Assembly (NCBI GenBank): GCA_020637395.1
Contig: JACJWA010000001.1
Span: forward strand, 1,860,001-1,924,000
Length of the DNA stretch: 64,000 nucleotides
Direction of reading: 5' to 3'
DNA from: Calditrichota bacterium
Lineage (GTDB): Bacteria; Electryoneota; RPQS01
Shown here: positions 16,007 to 25,052 of the stretch, piece after piece
Layout of the letters: each line of letters begins with the position of its first letter
Position numbering within the stretch: the stretch's first letter is position 1
The notes under the pieces: generated by a model
Databases searched by the model: none
Told to the model about the DNA's origin: nothing
What the model saw: only the letters and a program-made list of their open reading frames with translations
Made by a program: the position numbers and the translations under genes

Positions 16007-18286
16007 TTAATGTCTGGCGTCTACCGCAGCATAGGCCGCCATCTGGAAGATGTCATTGACGCTGCAGCCCGGCTGCAGGATGTGAACCGCGTGATTCATC
16101 CCCATCAGAATCGGGCCGATGGCCGTGGCTCCGCCAAGCTCGACCAAAAGCTTGTACGAGATGTTTGCACTGTTCAAATCAGGAAAAACGAGCACATTCG
16201 CCGCCTGACCGCGCAAAACGGAAAACGGATAGACTGTGTTGATGATGGATTCATCCAGAGCCGTGTCAGCCTGCATCTCTCCGTCAATCAGAATATCAGG
16301 TCTCAACTTGCGTACAATCTTCACCGCATCCGCAACTTTGCGCGAACAGGAATGCGGCACATTGCCAAAGTCTGAAAAACTCAGCATCGCCACGCGAGGT
16401 TCGCTCATGAAGTTGTCACGCACGGTGTCCGCCGAGAGAATGGCGATCTCCGCAAGATCTTCGGAAGTTTTCAATTCAACATTCACTCCGACATCCGCAA
16501 GGTACAAGTTCCGGTTCTTGAAGATCAGCGCGTACATCGCGGCGACGTGATTGACCCCCGGCTTCTTGGGAAGGATTTGCAGCGCAGGACGCACCGTATC
16601 CGAGTAGTGCTGCGCGATTCCGGCAACCAACGCATCCGCCCGGCCTTCGCGCAGCAAGAGCGGCCCAAGATAGTTCGGATTTCGTGCCAGCTTGCGCGCT
16701 TCCAGGAGCGTCATGCCCTTCCGGTTGCGCAGATCCCAAAGCTTGCCGGCAAGCTGTTCCGTTTCGGCAAAACTCATGCGCTCGGGATCCAGAACCTCCA
16801 TCTCGTTCAAGTTTATTCCGAGTTCCTTGGCGTGCGCCTGAATTGCCGCGGTATCGCCTAAGAGCATCGGATAGCCGATTCGCTCCTTGACCACGAGTCC
16901 CGCCGCACGCAGAATCTTCGGGTTGGAGCCTTCGGGGAAAACAATGCGCTTGCGATTCAGACGTGCTTGATCAATGAAAATGCGGGTGACATGGCGTCCG
17001 CTGCCCAGAAGTTTCTCGAGGTGATTGCGATAGGCGTCAAAGTCCGTGATCGGATTGCGCGCAACTCCACTTTCGCCCGCCGCGCGGGCCACCGCAATGG
17101 CCACGCACAAAAGCACGCGGTGATCCATCGGCTTAGGAATCACATACTCGCGCCCGAAATGCAGATAGTCCAGTCCATAGGCCGCGCTGACGTAGTCGGG
17201 CACATCCTCCATCGCAAGCTCCGCAAGCGCGCGCGACGCGGCCATTTTCATCTCTTCGTTGATCTGCGTGGCGTGGCAATCCAATGCGCCGCGAAAGATC
17301 GCCGGAAATCCCAAGACGTTGTTAATCTGATTCGGAAAATCACTCCGGCCCGTGCAGACAATGGCATCAGGACGCGCCTCCATGGCGTCGTTGTATGCAA
17401 TCTCGGGATCTGGGTTGGCCAGCGCAAAGATGATCGGATTCTCTGCCATCTGCTTCACCATGCTCTGCGTCACCACTCCGCCGACCGAGCAGCCGCAAAA
17501 AACATCCGCGCCGATCAATGCGTCCGCAAGAGTCTTCGCGTCTGTTTCGCGGGCGAAGGATGCCTTATAAGGATTGAACCGCGCGTGACCTTCGTGCATG
17601 TCCTCGCGATCCGTGCGCAGGGTGCCCTTCGTGTCGCACATCAGAATCTTCATTGGATCAACGCCCAATGAGATATACATCTTTGCGCACGCGATTGCCG
17701 AAGCACCCGCGCCATTTACCACAACGCGTACGTCCGCGATCTTCTTATCCACGAGCTTCAAGGAATTCAGCAGTCCCGCGCCGGAGATGATCGCCGTGCC
17801 GTGCTGATCGTCGTGAAACACCGGAATGCCCATCGTGCGCTTTAGCGTGTCTTCAATATAGAAGCACTGCGGAGCCGCGATGTCCTCGAGGTTGATCGCC
17901 CCGAAAGTTGGCTCGAGCAACTGGCACACGCGGATGACTTCCTCCGGATCTTCGCTCTGGATTTCGATGTCGAACACGTCCACCGCCGCGAACCGCTTGA
18001 AGAGCACTCCCTTACCCTCCATCACCGGTTTTCCAGCCAACGCTCCGATATTCCCTAATCCAAGCACGGCGGTGCCGTTGGACACCACGGCCACCAGATT
18101 CTGGCGCGCCGTGTACTCGGAGGCCAGCTCGGGGCGCTTTTGAATTTGTAAGCATGGCTCGGCGACTCCCGGGCTATATGCTAAAGAAAGATCGTACTGA
18201 GTTTCTACCGGCTTGGTTGGGACGACTTCTATCTTGCCCTTGGGTTCCCGGCTATGATATTCGAGGGCGTCGTTGGCTAAGGCCAT
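16007..18286 (-). CDS. maeB: NADP-dependent malic enzyme with phosphotransacetylase-like domain
   Basis: A 759-residue protein, the usual MaeB length. The malic-enzyme part (about 18-415) shows YSPGVAEPC, NGTAVLGLGNIGALAGKPVMEGK, INLEDIAAPQCF, FHDDQHGTA and the NAD(P)-binding VVVNGAGASAIACAKM. The C-terminal part (about 430-755) is the phosphotransacetylase-like domain (FPEGSNPKILRAAG, ADALVAGIAQHYSDTVRPALQ, FPDLNSANISYKL), which in MaeB is regulatory and binds acetyl-CoA. It decarboxylates malate to pyruvate and forms NADPH, linking C4 acids to the 2-oxoacid oxidoreductase. It is monocistronic, with its own terminator; a TATATT reads on the minus strand near 18350. Confidence 0.95.
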   Translation of the reverse strand: MALANDALEYHSREPKGKIEVVPTKPVETQYDLSLAYSPGVAEPCLQIQKRPELASEYTARQNLVAVVSNGTAVLGLGNIGALAGKPVMEGKGVLFKRFAAVDVFDIEIQSEDPEEVIRVCQLLEPTFGAINLEDIAAPQCFYIEDTLKRTMGIPVFHDDQHGTAIISGAGLLNSLKLVDKKIADVRVVVNGAGASAIACAKMYISLGVDPMKILMCDTKGTLRTDREDMHEGHARFNPYKASFARETDAKTLADALIGADVFCGCSVGGVVTQSMVKQMAENPIIFALANPDPEIAYNDAMEARPDAIVCTGRSDFPNQINNVLGFPAIFRGALDCHATQINEEMKMAASRALAELAMEDVPDYVSAAYGLDYLHFGREYVIPKPMDHRVLLCVAIAVARAAGESGVARNPITDFDAYRNHLEKLLGSGRHVTRIFIDQARLNRKRIVFPEGSNPKILRAAGLVVKERIGYPMLLGDTAAIQAHAKELGINLNEMEVLDPERMSFAETEQLAGKLWDLRNRKGMTLLEARKLARNPNYLGPLLLREGRADALVAGIAQHYSDTVRPALQILPKKPGVNHVAAMYALIFKNRNLYLADVGVNVELKTSEDLAEIAILSADTVRDNFMSEPRVAMLSFSDFGNVPHSCSRKVADAVKIVRKLRPDILIDGEMQADTALDESIINTVYPFSVLRGQAANVLVFPDLNSANISYKLLVELGGATAIGPILMGMNHAVHILQPGCSVNDIFQMAAYAAVDARH

Positions 18287-18443
18287 TGTAAGGTGCTCCA
18301 GCGTGACAATGCAAAACTTTCAAAACTACCCATAAATATACAATTCTGCCTGTTCAGATGCCTGATTTCTTGAACTAACTGCCGTGAATACAACGCCAAT
18401 TGTCGCATTGTCACATTCCGCCATTCTGAATTCCTGTCGGGAC

Positions 18444-18472
18444 TTGACAAGACAGGCGAAATTGCTTATATT
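18444..18472 (+). promoter_or_regulatory. Sigma-70 promoter of the sulfur locus
   Basis: TTGACA (18444-18449), 17 bases, TATATT (18467-18472). This is the best promoter in the window and places the start near 18479, about 27 bases before the regulator gene. Confidence 0.75.
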
Positions 18473-18479
18473 CAATAAA

Positions 18480-18495
18480 TCAATTGATAAATTGA
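18480..18495 (+). promoter_or_regulatory. Candidate ArsR-type operator
   Basis: An AT-rich inverted repeat TCAATT-GATA-AATTGA lies at the predicted transcription start and before the ArsR-rhodanese gene, a position that would allow autorepression. Confidence 0.5.
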
Positions 18496-18505
18496 GTAAT
18501 TGACC

Positions 18506-19204
18506 ATGTTAAACGTCGCACGCATGAGGGACAGCCTCAACCTCGAATTCTCACGGATTGGTCGAGTCCTTTCAAGTCCTAAGAGAATTGAAATCATTGA
18601 GTTGCTTCGCCAGTGCCCCAAATCGGTCGAAACCCTCGCCGACAATACGGGTATGAGCCTCGCCAACACATCTCAGCACCTCCAGGTTCTGAGAGGCGCG
18701 GGAATGGTGGAGGCGCAACGCCAGGGAACGTACATGATCTACCAGTTGACCAGCCCGCTGGTCCACGAACTGGTGAGCATGGTCCGGCAGGTAGCCGAAA
18801 CCCATCTGGCGGATGTGGACCGAGCCATTGCCAAAATCCGCGAAGGTGCCGCCGAACTTGAAAATGTGGATCGGATGAAGCTTGTGCAGCTTGCCAAAGA
18901 GGGCAAGGTCATCGTGCTGGACGTGCGCCCAAGTGACGAGTATGAAGCCGGTCACTTGCCCTACGCCGTTTCGATTCCACTGGCCAAGCTGGAAAAAGAG
19001 CTATCTTCCCTTCCGCACGAGCAGCAAATCGTGGCCTATTGCCGCGGACCGTACTGTCTACTGGCCGGCGAGGCCGTGCGCATTCTAAGGAAGAAGGGGT
19101 TTCAAGCGTCCAACATCCGGGACGGCGTGGGCGAATGGAAAGCACTGGGACTGCCCGTAGAAACGGGCGCTCCTGAGGAACAAGATATGAAACAAACTCG
19201 CTAA
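18506..19204 (+). CDS. ArsR-family regulator fused to a rhodanese domain
   Basis: A 232-residue protein. The start is ATG 18506; TTG 18500 and ATG 18524 are alternatives, none with a good ribosome site. Residues about 8-95 are an ArsR winged helix (LSSPKRIEIIELLRQC, SLANTSQHLQVLRGAGMVEAQRQGTYMIY). Residues about 115-222 are a rhodanese domain with an apparently intact active loop (VAYCRGPYCLLAGEA). The metal-binding ELCVCDL motif of classic ArsR is absent, and the DNA-binding half has a single cysteine. The rhodanese cysteine may therefore be the sensor of sulfane sulfur. It heads a sulfur gene cluster and sits behind a consensus promoter with an inverted repeat, suggesting a local repressor. 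Confidence 0.88.
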   Translation: MLNVARMRDSLNLEFSRIGRVLSSPKRIEIIELLRQCPKSVETLADNTGMSLANTSQHLQVLRGAGMVEAQRQGTYMIYQLTSPLVHELVSMVRQVAETHLADVDRAIAKIREGAAELENVDRMKLVQLAKEGKVIVLDVRPSDEYEAGHLPYAVSIPLAKLEKELSSLPHEQQIVAYCRGPYCLLAGEAVRILRKKGFQASNIRDGVGEWKALGLPVETGAPEEQDMKQTR

Positions 19205-19216
19205 CAGGGGGAAAGC

Positions 19217-19579
19217 ATGGGATTGATTGAGAAACTCTTCGGCGGCAGCCATACTGTCAAGCCGCTTGAAACCAGCGACGCAACTTTTGAGGCGGACGTC
19301 ATGAACTCAGAGCTGCCGGTCATGCTTGACTTGTGGTCACCGACCTGCATGCCGTGCAAGGTTCTGGGCGGAATGCTGCGCGAACTTGCTCCGGAATATG
19401 ACGGCAAAGTCAAAATCATGAAGCTCGACGTTTCGCAAAACATGCAGACGGCCATGCGGTTCCGGATTCGCGGCGTGCCGACCGTGCTCTTTTTCAAGAA
19501 GGGCAAGATGGTGGACCAACTGGTCGGACTTGCACCCATGGATACACTGCGCGAACGCCTCGACAGACTCGCTGCCTGA
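19217..19579 (+). CDS. Thioredoxin-family protein with CMPC active site
   Basis: A 120-residue thioredoxin fold with a roughly 25-residue N-terminal extension. The active site is WSPTCMPCK instead of WCGPC, and the cis-proline region is RGVPTVLFFKKGK. There is no signal peptide, so it is cytoplasmic. AGGGGGAAAGC precedes the ATG, 12 bases after the regulator stop. In this setting it may reduce persulfides or deliver sulfur from the rhodanese to other partners. The altered CxxC should change its redox potential. Confidence 0.88.
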   Translation: MGLIEKLFGGSHTVKPLETSDATFEADVMNSELPVMLDLWSPTCMPCKVLGGMLRELAPEYDGKVKIMKLDVSQNMQTAMRFRIRGVPTVLFFKKGKMVDQLVGLAPMDTLRERLDRLAA

Positions 19580-19607
19580 ATCTACAAACTAACCTGACGA
19601 TAGTTGA

Positions 19608-21176
19608 ATGAGACGGATCATCTTTGCACTGGGACTCATCGGAGTTGTCTTACTCCTGGTGCTGAACATTTTGCCGGAACCCAGCGCGGAACGCACCCCG
19701 CTGGAGCATCTGCGCGCAGAATACAAAGTTACGCACAAGCCCTCGGTTGACCACAGCAAGTTCGATGCCCTCGAAGGTCCATTTGCGTCGCCGCAAGAGG
19801 TGACCAAAGCCTGTATCTCGTGCCATACCGAACGGCACAAAGAGGTGATGCAGTCCTCACATTGGAATTGGGATCGCATCGAGTACATTGACGGAGTGGG
19901 AATTCGCAAAGTCGGCAAGAAAAACATCCTGAACAACTTCTGTATCGGCATCTCCGGAAACGAACAGTCGTGCAACCGCTGTCATATCGGCTACGGTTAT
20001 CATGACGACTCATTCAACTTCGGAAACGCCTACAACGTGGATTGTTTGGCTTGCCACGATCAGAGCAATCTCTATATGAAGGCCGGCGCGGGCATGCCCG
20101 ATCCGTCGGTGGATCTTGCATCCGTGGCAAAGGAGGTCGGCAAGCCGACGCGCACGAACTGCGGAACCTGTCACTTCTTCGGCGGCGGCGGAAACAACGT
20201 CAAGCACGGCGACCTCGATATGGCCATGTTTGAGCCGTCCCGCGATTTGGACGTGCATATGGCTGTGGAAGGATCCAACATGCAGTGCGTCGCGTGTCAC
20301 ACCGCCGAACAGCATCAGATGCTCGGAAAATCGTATTCCGTGTCTTCGATGAACCGTGACCGAGTGTCCTGCGAATCCTGCCACGGCGACCTGCCGCACG
20401 CGGACAAGATTCTCAACAATCATACGTTGAAAGTCGCCTGCCAGACTTGTCACATTCCGACCTATGCCAAGGAGAATCCCACGAAACTTGAGTGGGATTG
20501 GTCCACCGCCGGGCAGCTGCAGGATGGAAAGCCCTTTGCGATTGAAGATGATTCACTGGGCGTGGATACTTACATGTCCATCAAAGGCTCGTTTGTCTGG
20601 GGAAAGAACATCGAACCGGAATACGCGTGGTTCAACGGCACGGCCTCACACTACCTGATCGGCGACACGTTTGACGCGCAGGACACGCTGCAGATTAACA
20701 CGTTGCGCGGCACCTACAGTGATCCGGACGCGAAGATCATTCCGGTCAAGGTGCATCGAGCAAAGCAGATCTACGACAAGAAACATGACTATCTGATTCA
20801 GCCCAAGACTGTTTCGACCCATCCGGGTGACAGCGCGTACTGGAAGGAATTCGATTGGGACAAAGCCTGCGCCGCGGGGATGCGCGAAGTGGGATTGCCT
20901 TACAGCGGAGAGTACGGCTTTGTGAATACAGAGATGTACTGGCCCGTGAATCATATGGTCGCACCCGCGAACAAGTCGCTGACTTGCGCGGAGTGTCACA
21001 CACGCAGCGATGGCAGATTGGCAGGACTGACCGACTTCTACATGCCGGGGCGTGACCGCAATGCGTGGGTTGAGCGCGCGGGCGTGGGGCTGCTTGTGTT
21101 GACGCTCTTGGGAGTTCTGGCGCACGGCAGCGCGCGGTACATTATTCTGCGCAGGCGAGGCGGAGGTGCGAAATGA
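19608..21176 (+). CDS. Octaheme c-type cytochrome, tetrathionate reductase family
   Basis: A 522-residue multiheme cytochrome with eight CxxCH motifs in order: CISCH, CNRCH, CLACH, CGTCH, CVACH, CESCH, CQTCH and CAECH, the last near residue 464. An N-terminal hydrophobic helix (about 5-22) and a C-terminal one (about 490-510, ending in RRR) would anchor it to the outer face of the inner membrane. Heme number, the ending VNTEMYWPVNHMVAPANKS and the spacing match the OTR-type octaheme family, whose Shewanella member reduces tetrathionate, nitrite and hydroxylamine in vitro. The cytochrome b partner overlaps by ATGA. Its physiological substrate here is inferred to be a sulfur oxyanion from the neighbours. 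Confidence 0.88.
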   Translation: MRRIIFALGLIGVVLLLVLNILPEPSAERTPLEHLRAEYKVTHKPSVDHSKFDALEGPFASPQEVTKACISCHTERHKEVMQSSHWNWDRIEYIDGVGIRKVGKKNILNNFCIGISGNEQSCNRCHIGYGYHDDSFNFGNAYNVDCLACHDQSNLYMKAGAGMPDPSVDLASVAKEVGKPTRTNCGTCHFFGGGGNNVKHGDLDMAMFEPSRDLDVHMAVEGSNMQCVACHTAEQHQMLGKSYSVSSMNRDRVSCESCHGDLPHADKILNNHTLKVACQTCHIPTYAKENPTKLEWDWSTAGQLQDGKPFAIEDDSLGVDTYMSIKGSFVWGKNIEPEYAWFNGTASHYLIGDTFDAQDTLQINTLRGTYSDPDAKIIPVKVHRAKQIYDKKHDYLIQPKTVSTHPGDSAYWKEFDWDKACAAGMREVGLPYSGEYGFVNTEMYWPVNHMVAPANKSLTCAECHTRSDGRLAGLTDFYMPGRDRNAWVERAGVGLLVLTLLGVLAHGSARYIILRRRGGGAK

Positions 21177-21835
21177 AACGCGAATACGTCTATCAAGCCT
21201 TCGAGCGCTTCTGGCACTGGGCGCAGGCCGCCTTGATCACCCTCCTCGGTGTGACCGGTTTTGAAATTCACGGCTCTCTGAAGTTCTTCGGATTTAGACA
21301 GGCAGTCGAGATTCATAACTTTGCGGCCATCACATTTCTCATTCTGATCAGCTTTGCGATCTTCTGGCACCTCACCAGCGGCGTGTGGAGACAGTATGTC
21401 CCTACAACCGGAAATGTCAAGGCGCAGATTGACTACTACATTACGGGCATTTTTCGCGGAGCCCCGCATCCGACCAAGAAGACCGTATTGAGCAAGCTCA
21501 ACCCCTTGCAGAAACTTGTCTATGCGGGACTCAAGGTACTTGTGATTCCGATTGTCGTGACGTCCGGGTTGATCTACATGTTCTATCGTTATCCGCAGCA
21601 ATATGAGATTATCAGCCTGAACATCAAGGGTCTCTCGGTCGTGGCAGTGATTCACACCTTCGGAGCCTTCCTGCTCGCGGCCTTCTTCGTCATGCATGTT
21701 TATCTGACGACCACCGGCTCGACTCCGACGGCGAATCTCAAGGCCATGGTCACGGGGTTCGAGGATTTGCCGGATGAAGATCATGAAACTCCGCATACTG
21801 CTCGCAACGAACGCAAACCGGAATTGGTGAACTGA
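21173..21835 (+). CDS. Cytochrome b561-type membrane subunit
   Basis: A 220-residue integral membrane protein of the cytochrome b/b6-like family with four helices. Histidines that could bind heme are in RFWHWAQAA, VEIHNFAAITFL, FWHLTSGVW and VIHTFGAFLLAAFFVMHVYL. Its first codon overlaps the octaheme cytochrome stop and its stop overlaps the next start (TGATG). It most likely oxidises quinol and passes electrons to the octaheme cytochrome, forming a quinol-linked reductase. Confidence 0.82.
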   Translation: MKREYVYQAFERFWHWAQAALITLLGVTGFEIHGSLKFFGFRQAVEIHNFAAITFLILISFAIFWHLTSGVWRQYVPTTGNVKAQIDYYITGIFRGAPHPTKKTVLSKLNPLQKLVYAGLKVLVIPIVVTSGLIYMFYRYPQQYEIISLNIKGLSVVAVIHTFGAFLLAAFFVMHVYLTTTGSTPTANLKAMVTGFEDLPDEDHETPHTARNERKPELVN

Positions 21836-22356
21836 TGCATCAGATTACTACTAAATACATGAATCCCTATCTCGCGGGCTTCCTGCTTGGGCTTGTTCTG
21901 CTGATGAGCATTTTCATCACAGGCAGGGGCCTCGGAGCCAGCGGCGCGATCAAAAGCTCCGTGGTCACAATCGTGAATGGCATTGCACCGGAGCACGCGG
22001 CGAATTCGGACTACTACGGGCCGTATGTGGAAGAGGGCAAGGAAAGCCCGATGAAATCGTGGCTGGTGTTCGAAATGGTCGGTGTGATTCTCGGCGCGTT
22101 TCTTTCCGGATTGATTTCGGACCGACTTGGATTTGTGAGCGAGCGAGGTCCGCGCATCCAGAACTCGACACGCTGGATCTTTGCTGTGATTGGTGGAGCT
22201 CTGTTCGGGATCGGAGCGCAGTTTGCGCGCGGCTGCACGAGCGGCGCGGCGCTGAGCGGCATGGCCGTCCTGTCCACCGCGGGATTTGTGACGATGCTCG
22301 CGATTTTCGGCACCGGATATCTGGTGGCCTATTTCTTCCGCAGATTGTGGATCTAA
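21835..22356 (+). CDS. YeeE/YedE-family sulfur transporter, first half
   Basis: A 173-residue membrane protein with about four or five helices and the YeeE/YedE signature ALFGIGAQFARGCTSGAALSGMA, whose cysteine is used by thiosulfate transporters of this family. An N-terminal GRGLGASG motif and an insert of about 50 polar residues are present. The full transporter has two repeats; here they seem to be split between this gene and the next. It likely imports thiosulfate or a related sulfur species. Confidence 0.82.
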   Translation: MHQITTKYMNPYLAGFLLGLVLLMSIFITGRGLGASGAIKSSVVTIVNGIAPEHAANSDYYGPYVEEGKESPMKSWLVFEMVGVILGAFLSGLISDRLGFVSERGPRIQNSTRWIFAVIGGALFGIGAQFARGCTSGAALSGMAVLSTAGFVTMLAIFGTGYLVAYFFRRLWI

Positions 22357-22376
22357 ACAAACCGGAGTGATTTCAA

Positions 22377-23570
22377 ATGGGACCGTTTGTTCCTGATCCA
22401 ATTTCCAATGAACTGAATCTGGTCATCGCATTGATTCTCGGCGTCGCGTTCGGCTTCGTGCTCGAACAGGCCGGATTCTCTTCTTCGCGCAGACTTGCCG
22501 GATTGTTTTACGGCTACGACTTCACCGTCCTGCGCGTGTTCTTTTCAGCCGCAGTGACCGCGATGGGCGGCATCATGCTGCTCAGCTACTTCGGGCTGCT
22601 TGATATGGGCGCGATCTACATCAATCCGCTCTGGCTTTGGCCCGCCATCGTCGGCGGTGCGATTATGGGAGTGGGATTCATTCTCGGCGGCTACTGTCCC
22701 GGTACAAGTATCTGCGCGGCTTCGATCGGCAAGATTGACGCGCTGTTCTTCGTCGGTGGAATCTTTCTGGGCGTGTTCACGTTCGCGGAGATGTATTCCT
22801 CGTGGCACGCCTTCTATGAGTCCTCCGCTCTGGGACCGATCCGAGTCTATGACTCTTTGGGACTCTCCGCCGGGTGGTTTGCCTTCGTGTTGATTGCGGT
22901 CGCGCTGATCGCCTTTGCGGTGACCAGCATGATCGAGAAACGCGTGAGTCCGTTTGCGCCGTCCCGCGAGTTCCATATTAGGCGGCATGTGATCGTCGCA
23001 GCGGCGACGGTTCTTGCGGGCGCGTTTCTGATCGCCCTTCCCAATCGCAAAGAGCGCGTGATGACCGAAGTCTCCACGCCCAAGCATCTTGCTCATTGTG
23101 AAACGAAATACATGACCGCCGATGAATTGGCCTTCCGTCTTGTGGATCAGGAGCCGAACATTCAGATCATAGATGTACGCGGACCGGAGGCCTTTGCGCA
23201 GTTTGCTCTGCCCGGCGCCGTCAACATCAAAATTGAAAATTTGTTTGGCAAGGAATGGAACCATCTGCTCGGTCAGCGGCACGTGAAGAAGGTTTTGGTT
23301 GCGGACAATCAGGACAATGCCATCGAAGCCTATCATGTGCTGGATGAAATCGGTTATCGGAATCTGGCTGTGCTCGAGGGCGGTTTGCTTGGTTTTCGTC
23401 AGCAGATTTTGTCTGACGCTCCTTCCGATCTGGCCATGAACTCGACCGATGAAGTCGTACAGGAGTTTCGTCAGGAGGCTCGCGGCACCATCGAGACCAT
23501 GATCAAAGAGCAGAAAGACAAGCCCAAAGTTGAAGCCAAGAAGCCGAAGAAGGTCGCTGGCGGCTGCTAA
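22377..23570 (+). CDS. YeeE/YedE transporter second half fused to a degenerate rhodanese domain
   Basis: A 397-residue protein. Residues 1-225 are membrane helices of the YeeE/YedE family, with the signature GVGFILGGYCPGTSICAASIGK and FVLEQAGFSSSRRLAG. Residues about 245-345 form a rhodanese fold (IQIIDVRGPEAFAQFALPGAVNI, YRNLAVLEGGLLGFRQQ), but the active loop reads VLVADNQDNAIEAY with no cysteine, so it is probably binding or structural. The last 40 residues are Lys/Glu-rich and end in GGC. It closes the operon, 20 bases after the first transporter half, and is followed by a terminator. Confidence 0.85.
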   Translation: MGPFVPDPISNELNLVIALILGVAFGFVLEQAGFSSSRRLAGLFYGYDFTVLRVFFSAAVTAMGGIMLLSYFGLLDMGAIYINPLWLWPAIVGGAIMGVGFILGGYCPGTSICAASIGKIDALFFVGGIFLGVFTFAEMYSSWHAFYESSALGPIRVYDSLGLSAGWFAFVLIAVALIAFAVTSMIEKRVSPFAPSREFHIRRHVIVAAATVLAGAFLIALPNRKERVMTEVSTPKHLAHCETKYMTADELAFRLVDQEPNIQIIDVRGPEAFAQFALPGAVNIKIENLFGKEWNHLLGQRHVKKVLVADNQDNAIEAYHVLDEIGYRNLAVLEGGLLGFRQQILSDAPSDLAMNSTDEVVQEFRQEARGTIETMIKEQKDKPKVEAKKPKKVAGGC

Positions 23571-23910
23571 ACTTCTGCCGATTCACGAGAGATTTGAGCC
23601 CACCTTGTGGTGGGCTCGCTTGTTCTCTATCCTATCCGATTTCACCAAAAAGCGGTTAACGTTTAGTATTAGAGCACCATTGTTCTTCATTTGAGGCATG
23701 ACATTCTAAATACGGGGGAATTTGTCAGCTTATAACCTGCTGAGATTGCTTAAGTCACTGTTGTGTAAGAGAGTCACAGTCTGTCTCAAGGGTCTTTCGT
23801 TTTGTGAATAGTTTCACATTATTTATGGCTATCATGGAGCGGAGTCTTTCAACCCGCTTCTCACAACTAAAATCTCTTAACATCATAGCTACTGACCTGA
23901 GGTTCTGATC
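23571..23910. other. Intergenic region between the sulfur and carbon operons
   Basis: About 340 bases without a gene. It begins with the terminator at 23596-23617. The AT-rich part 23640-23890 should hold the promoter of the next operon, but no hexamer pair with 17-base spacing was found. Confidence 0.5.
23596..23617 (+). terminator. Intrinsic terminator of the sulfur operon
   Basis: A 9-bp stem GAGCCCACC / GGTGGGCTC with a TTGT loop, followed by GCTTGTTCTC, 25 bases past the last stop. Confidence 0.75.
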
Positions 23911-25050
23911 GTGAAGAAGAAGTACACCATTGGATGGCTGCCCGGCGACGGCGTGGGCGTGGAAGTTCTGGAAGCCGCGAAGATCGTGCTCGATCGTTTG
24001 GATTTCAACGCCGAGTACGTTCATGGCGACATCGGCTGGGAATTCTGGTGCAAGGAAGGCGACGCCCTGCCGCAGCGCACCATGGATCTGCTGAACCGTG
24101 TGGACGCCGCGATGTTCGGCGCTATCACGTCCAAGCCCGCGAAGCTCGCTGAAAAAGAGCTTGATCCGTCTCTGCAAGGCAAAGGCATGACCTATCGCTC
24201 GCCGATCGTGCGCATGCGCCAGTCCTTCGATCTCTACATCTGTCTGCGTCCGACGAAATCCTATCCGGGCAATCCGCTCAATTTCAAAGAGAATATTGAC
24301 CTCGTCGTGTTCCGCGAAAACACCGAAGATCTCTACGCCGGAGTCGAGTTCTCGCCTGTTCCCGACGAACTGAAAGAGACTCTGCTCAAGCTCGCCAAGC
24401 CGTTCAAGGCGTTTGACGGATTGGCCAACAATGACTACGCCGTGTCGTGCAAAGTGAATACGCGCAAGGGCTCCGAGCGCATCGTGCGCGCGGCCTTTGA
24501 CTATGCGCGCAAGCATGGCCGCAAGAAAGTCACGGTCGTGCACAAGGCCAATGTGGTGCGTGCGACGGACGGATTGTTCCTCGATTGCGCGCGCGAAGTC
24601 GCCAAGGACTTCCCGGAAATCACGTTCGATGAAGCGAACGTGGACGCCATCATGATGTGGCTCTTGAAGAATCCGTTCAACTACGACGTGCTCGTTGCTC
24701 CGAATCTCTATGGAGACATCGTCAGCGATCTGTGCGCGCAGTTGGTCGGTGGTTTGGGTTTCGGCTGCTCGGGGAATATCGGTCTCAAACTCGGTGTGTT
24801 TGAACCCACGCACGGCTCCGCGCCGAAATATGCCGGACAGTACAAGGTCAATCCGATTGCCACGATTCTCTCCGCCAAGCAAATGCTCGAATGGCTGGGC
24901 GAAATTGATCTCGCCAAGCAAGTTGAAGACGCGGTGGCCGAAGTGATCAAGGAAGGCAAAGTGCGCACCTACGACATGGGCGGATCGAACACGACCTTGG
25001 AAATGGGACAGGCGATTGCCGATAAGCTGCCCGCGTTGGCCACTGCATAG
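23911..25050 (+). CDS. Isocitrate/isopropylmalate dehydrogenase family protein
   Basis: A 379-residue decarboxylating beta-hydroxyacid dehydrogenase starting at GTG. Motifs are GDGVGVEVLEAA at the N terminus, the substrate arginine region YRSPIVRMRQSFDLYICLRP, VVFRENTEDLYAGVE, the lysine KVTVVHKANV, and NLYGDIVSDLCAQLVGGLGF with EPTHGSAPKYAG. The region around S-P-I-V-R-M-R differs from textbook isocitrate dehydrogenase (SLNxxLR) and from LeuB, so the substrate may be isocitrate, 3-methylmalate, homoisocitrate or 3-isopropylmalate. The second gene of the operon starts two bases after its stop. The pairing with LeuC/LeuD-like genes suggests sequential hydration and oxidation of one substrate. 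Confidence 0.82.
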   Translation: MKKKYTIGWLPGDGVGVEVLEAAKIVLDRLDFNAEYVHGDIGWEFWCKEGDALPQRTMDLLNRVDAAMFGAITSKPAKLAEKELDPSLQGKGMTYRSPIVRMRQSFDLYICLRPTKSYPGNPLNFKENIDLVVFRENTEDLYAGVEFSPVPDELKETLLKLAKPFKAFDGLANNDYAVSCKVNTRKGSERIVRAAFDYARKHGRKKVTVVHKANVVRATDGLFLDCAREVAKDFPEITFDEANVDAIMMWLLKNPFNYDVLVAPNLYGDIVSDLCAQLVGGLGFGCSGNIGLKLGVFEPTHGSAPKYAGQYKVNPIATILSAKQMLEWLGEIDLAKQVEDAVAEVIKEGKVRTYDMGGSNTTLEMGQAIADKLPALATA

Positions 25051-25052
25051 TC

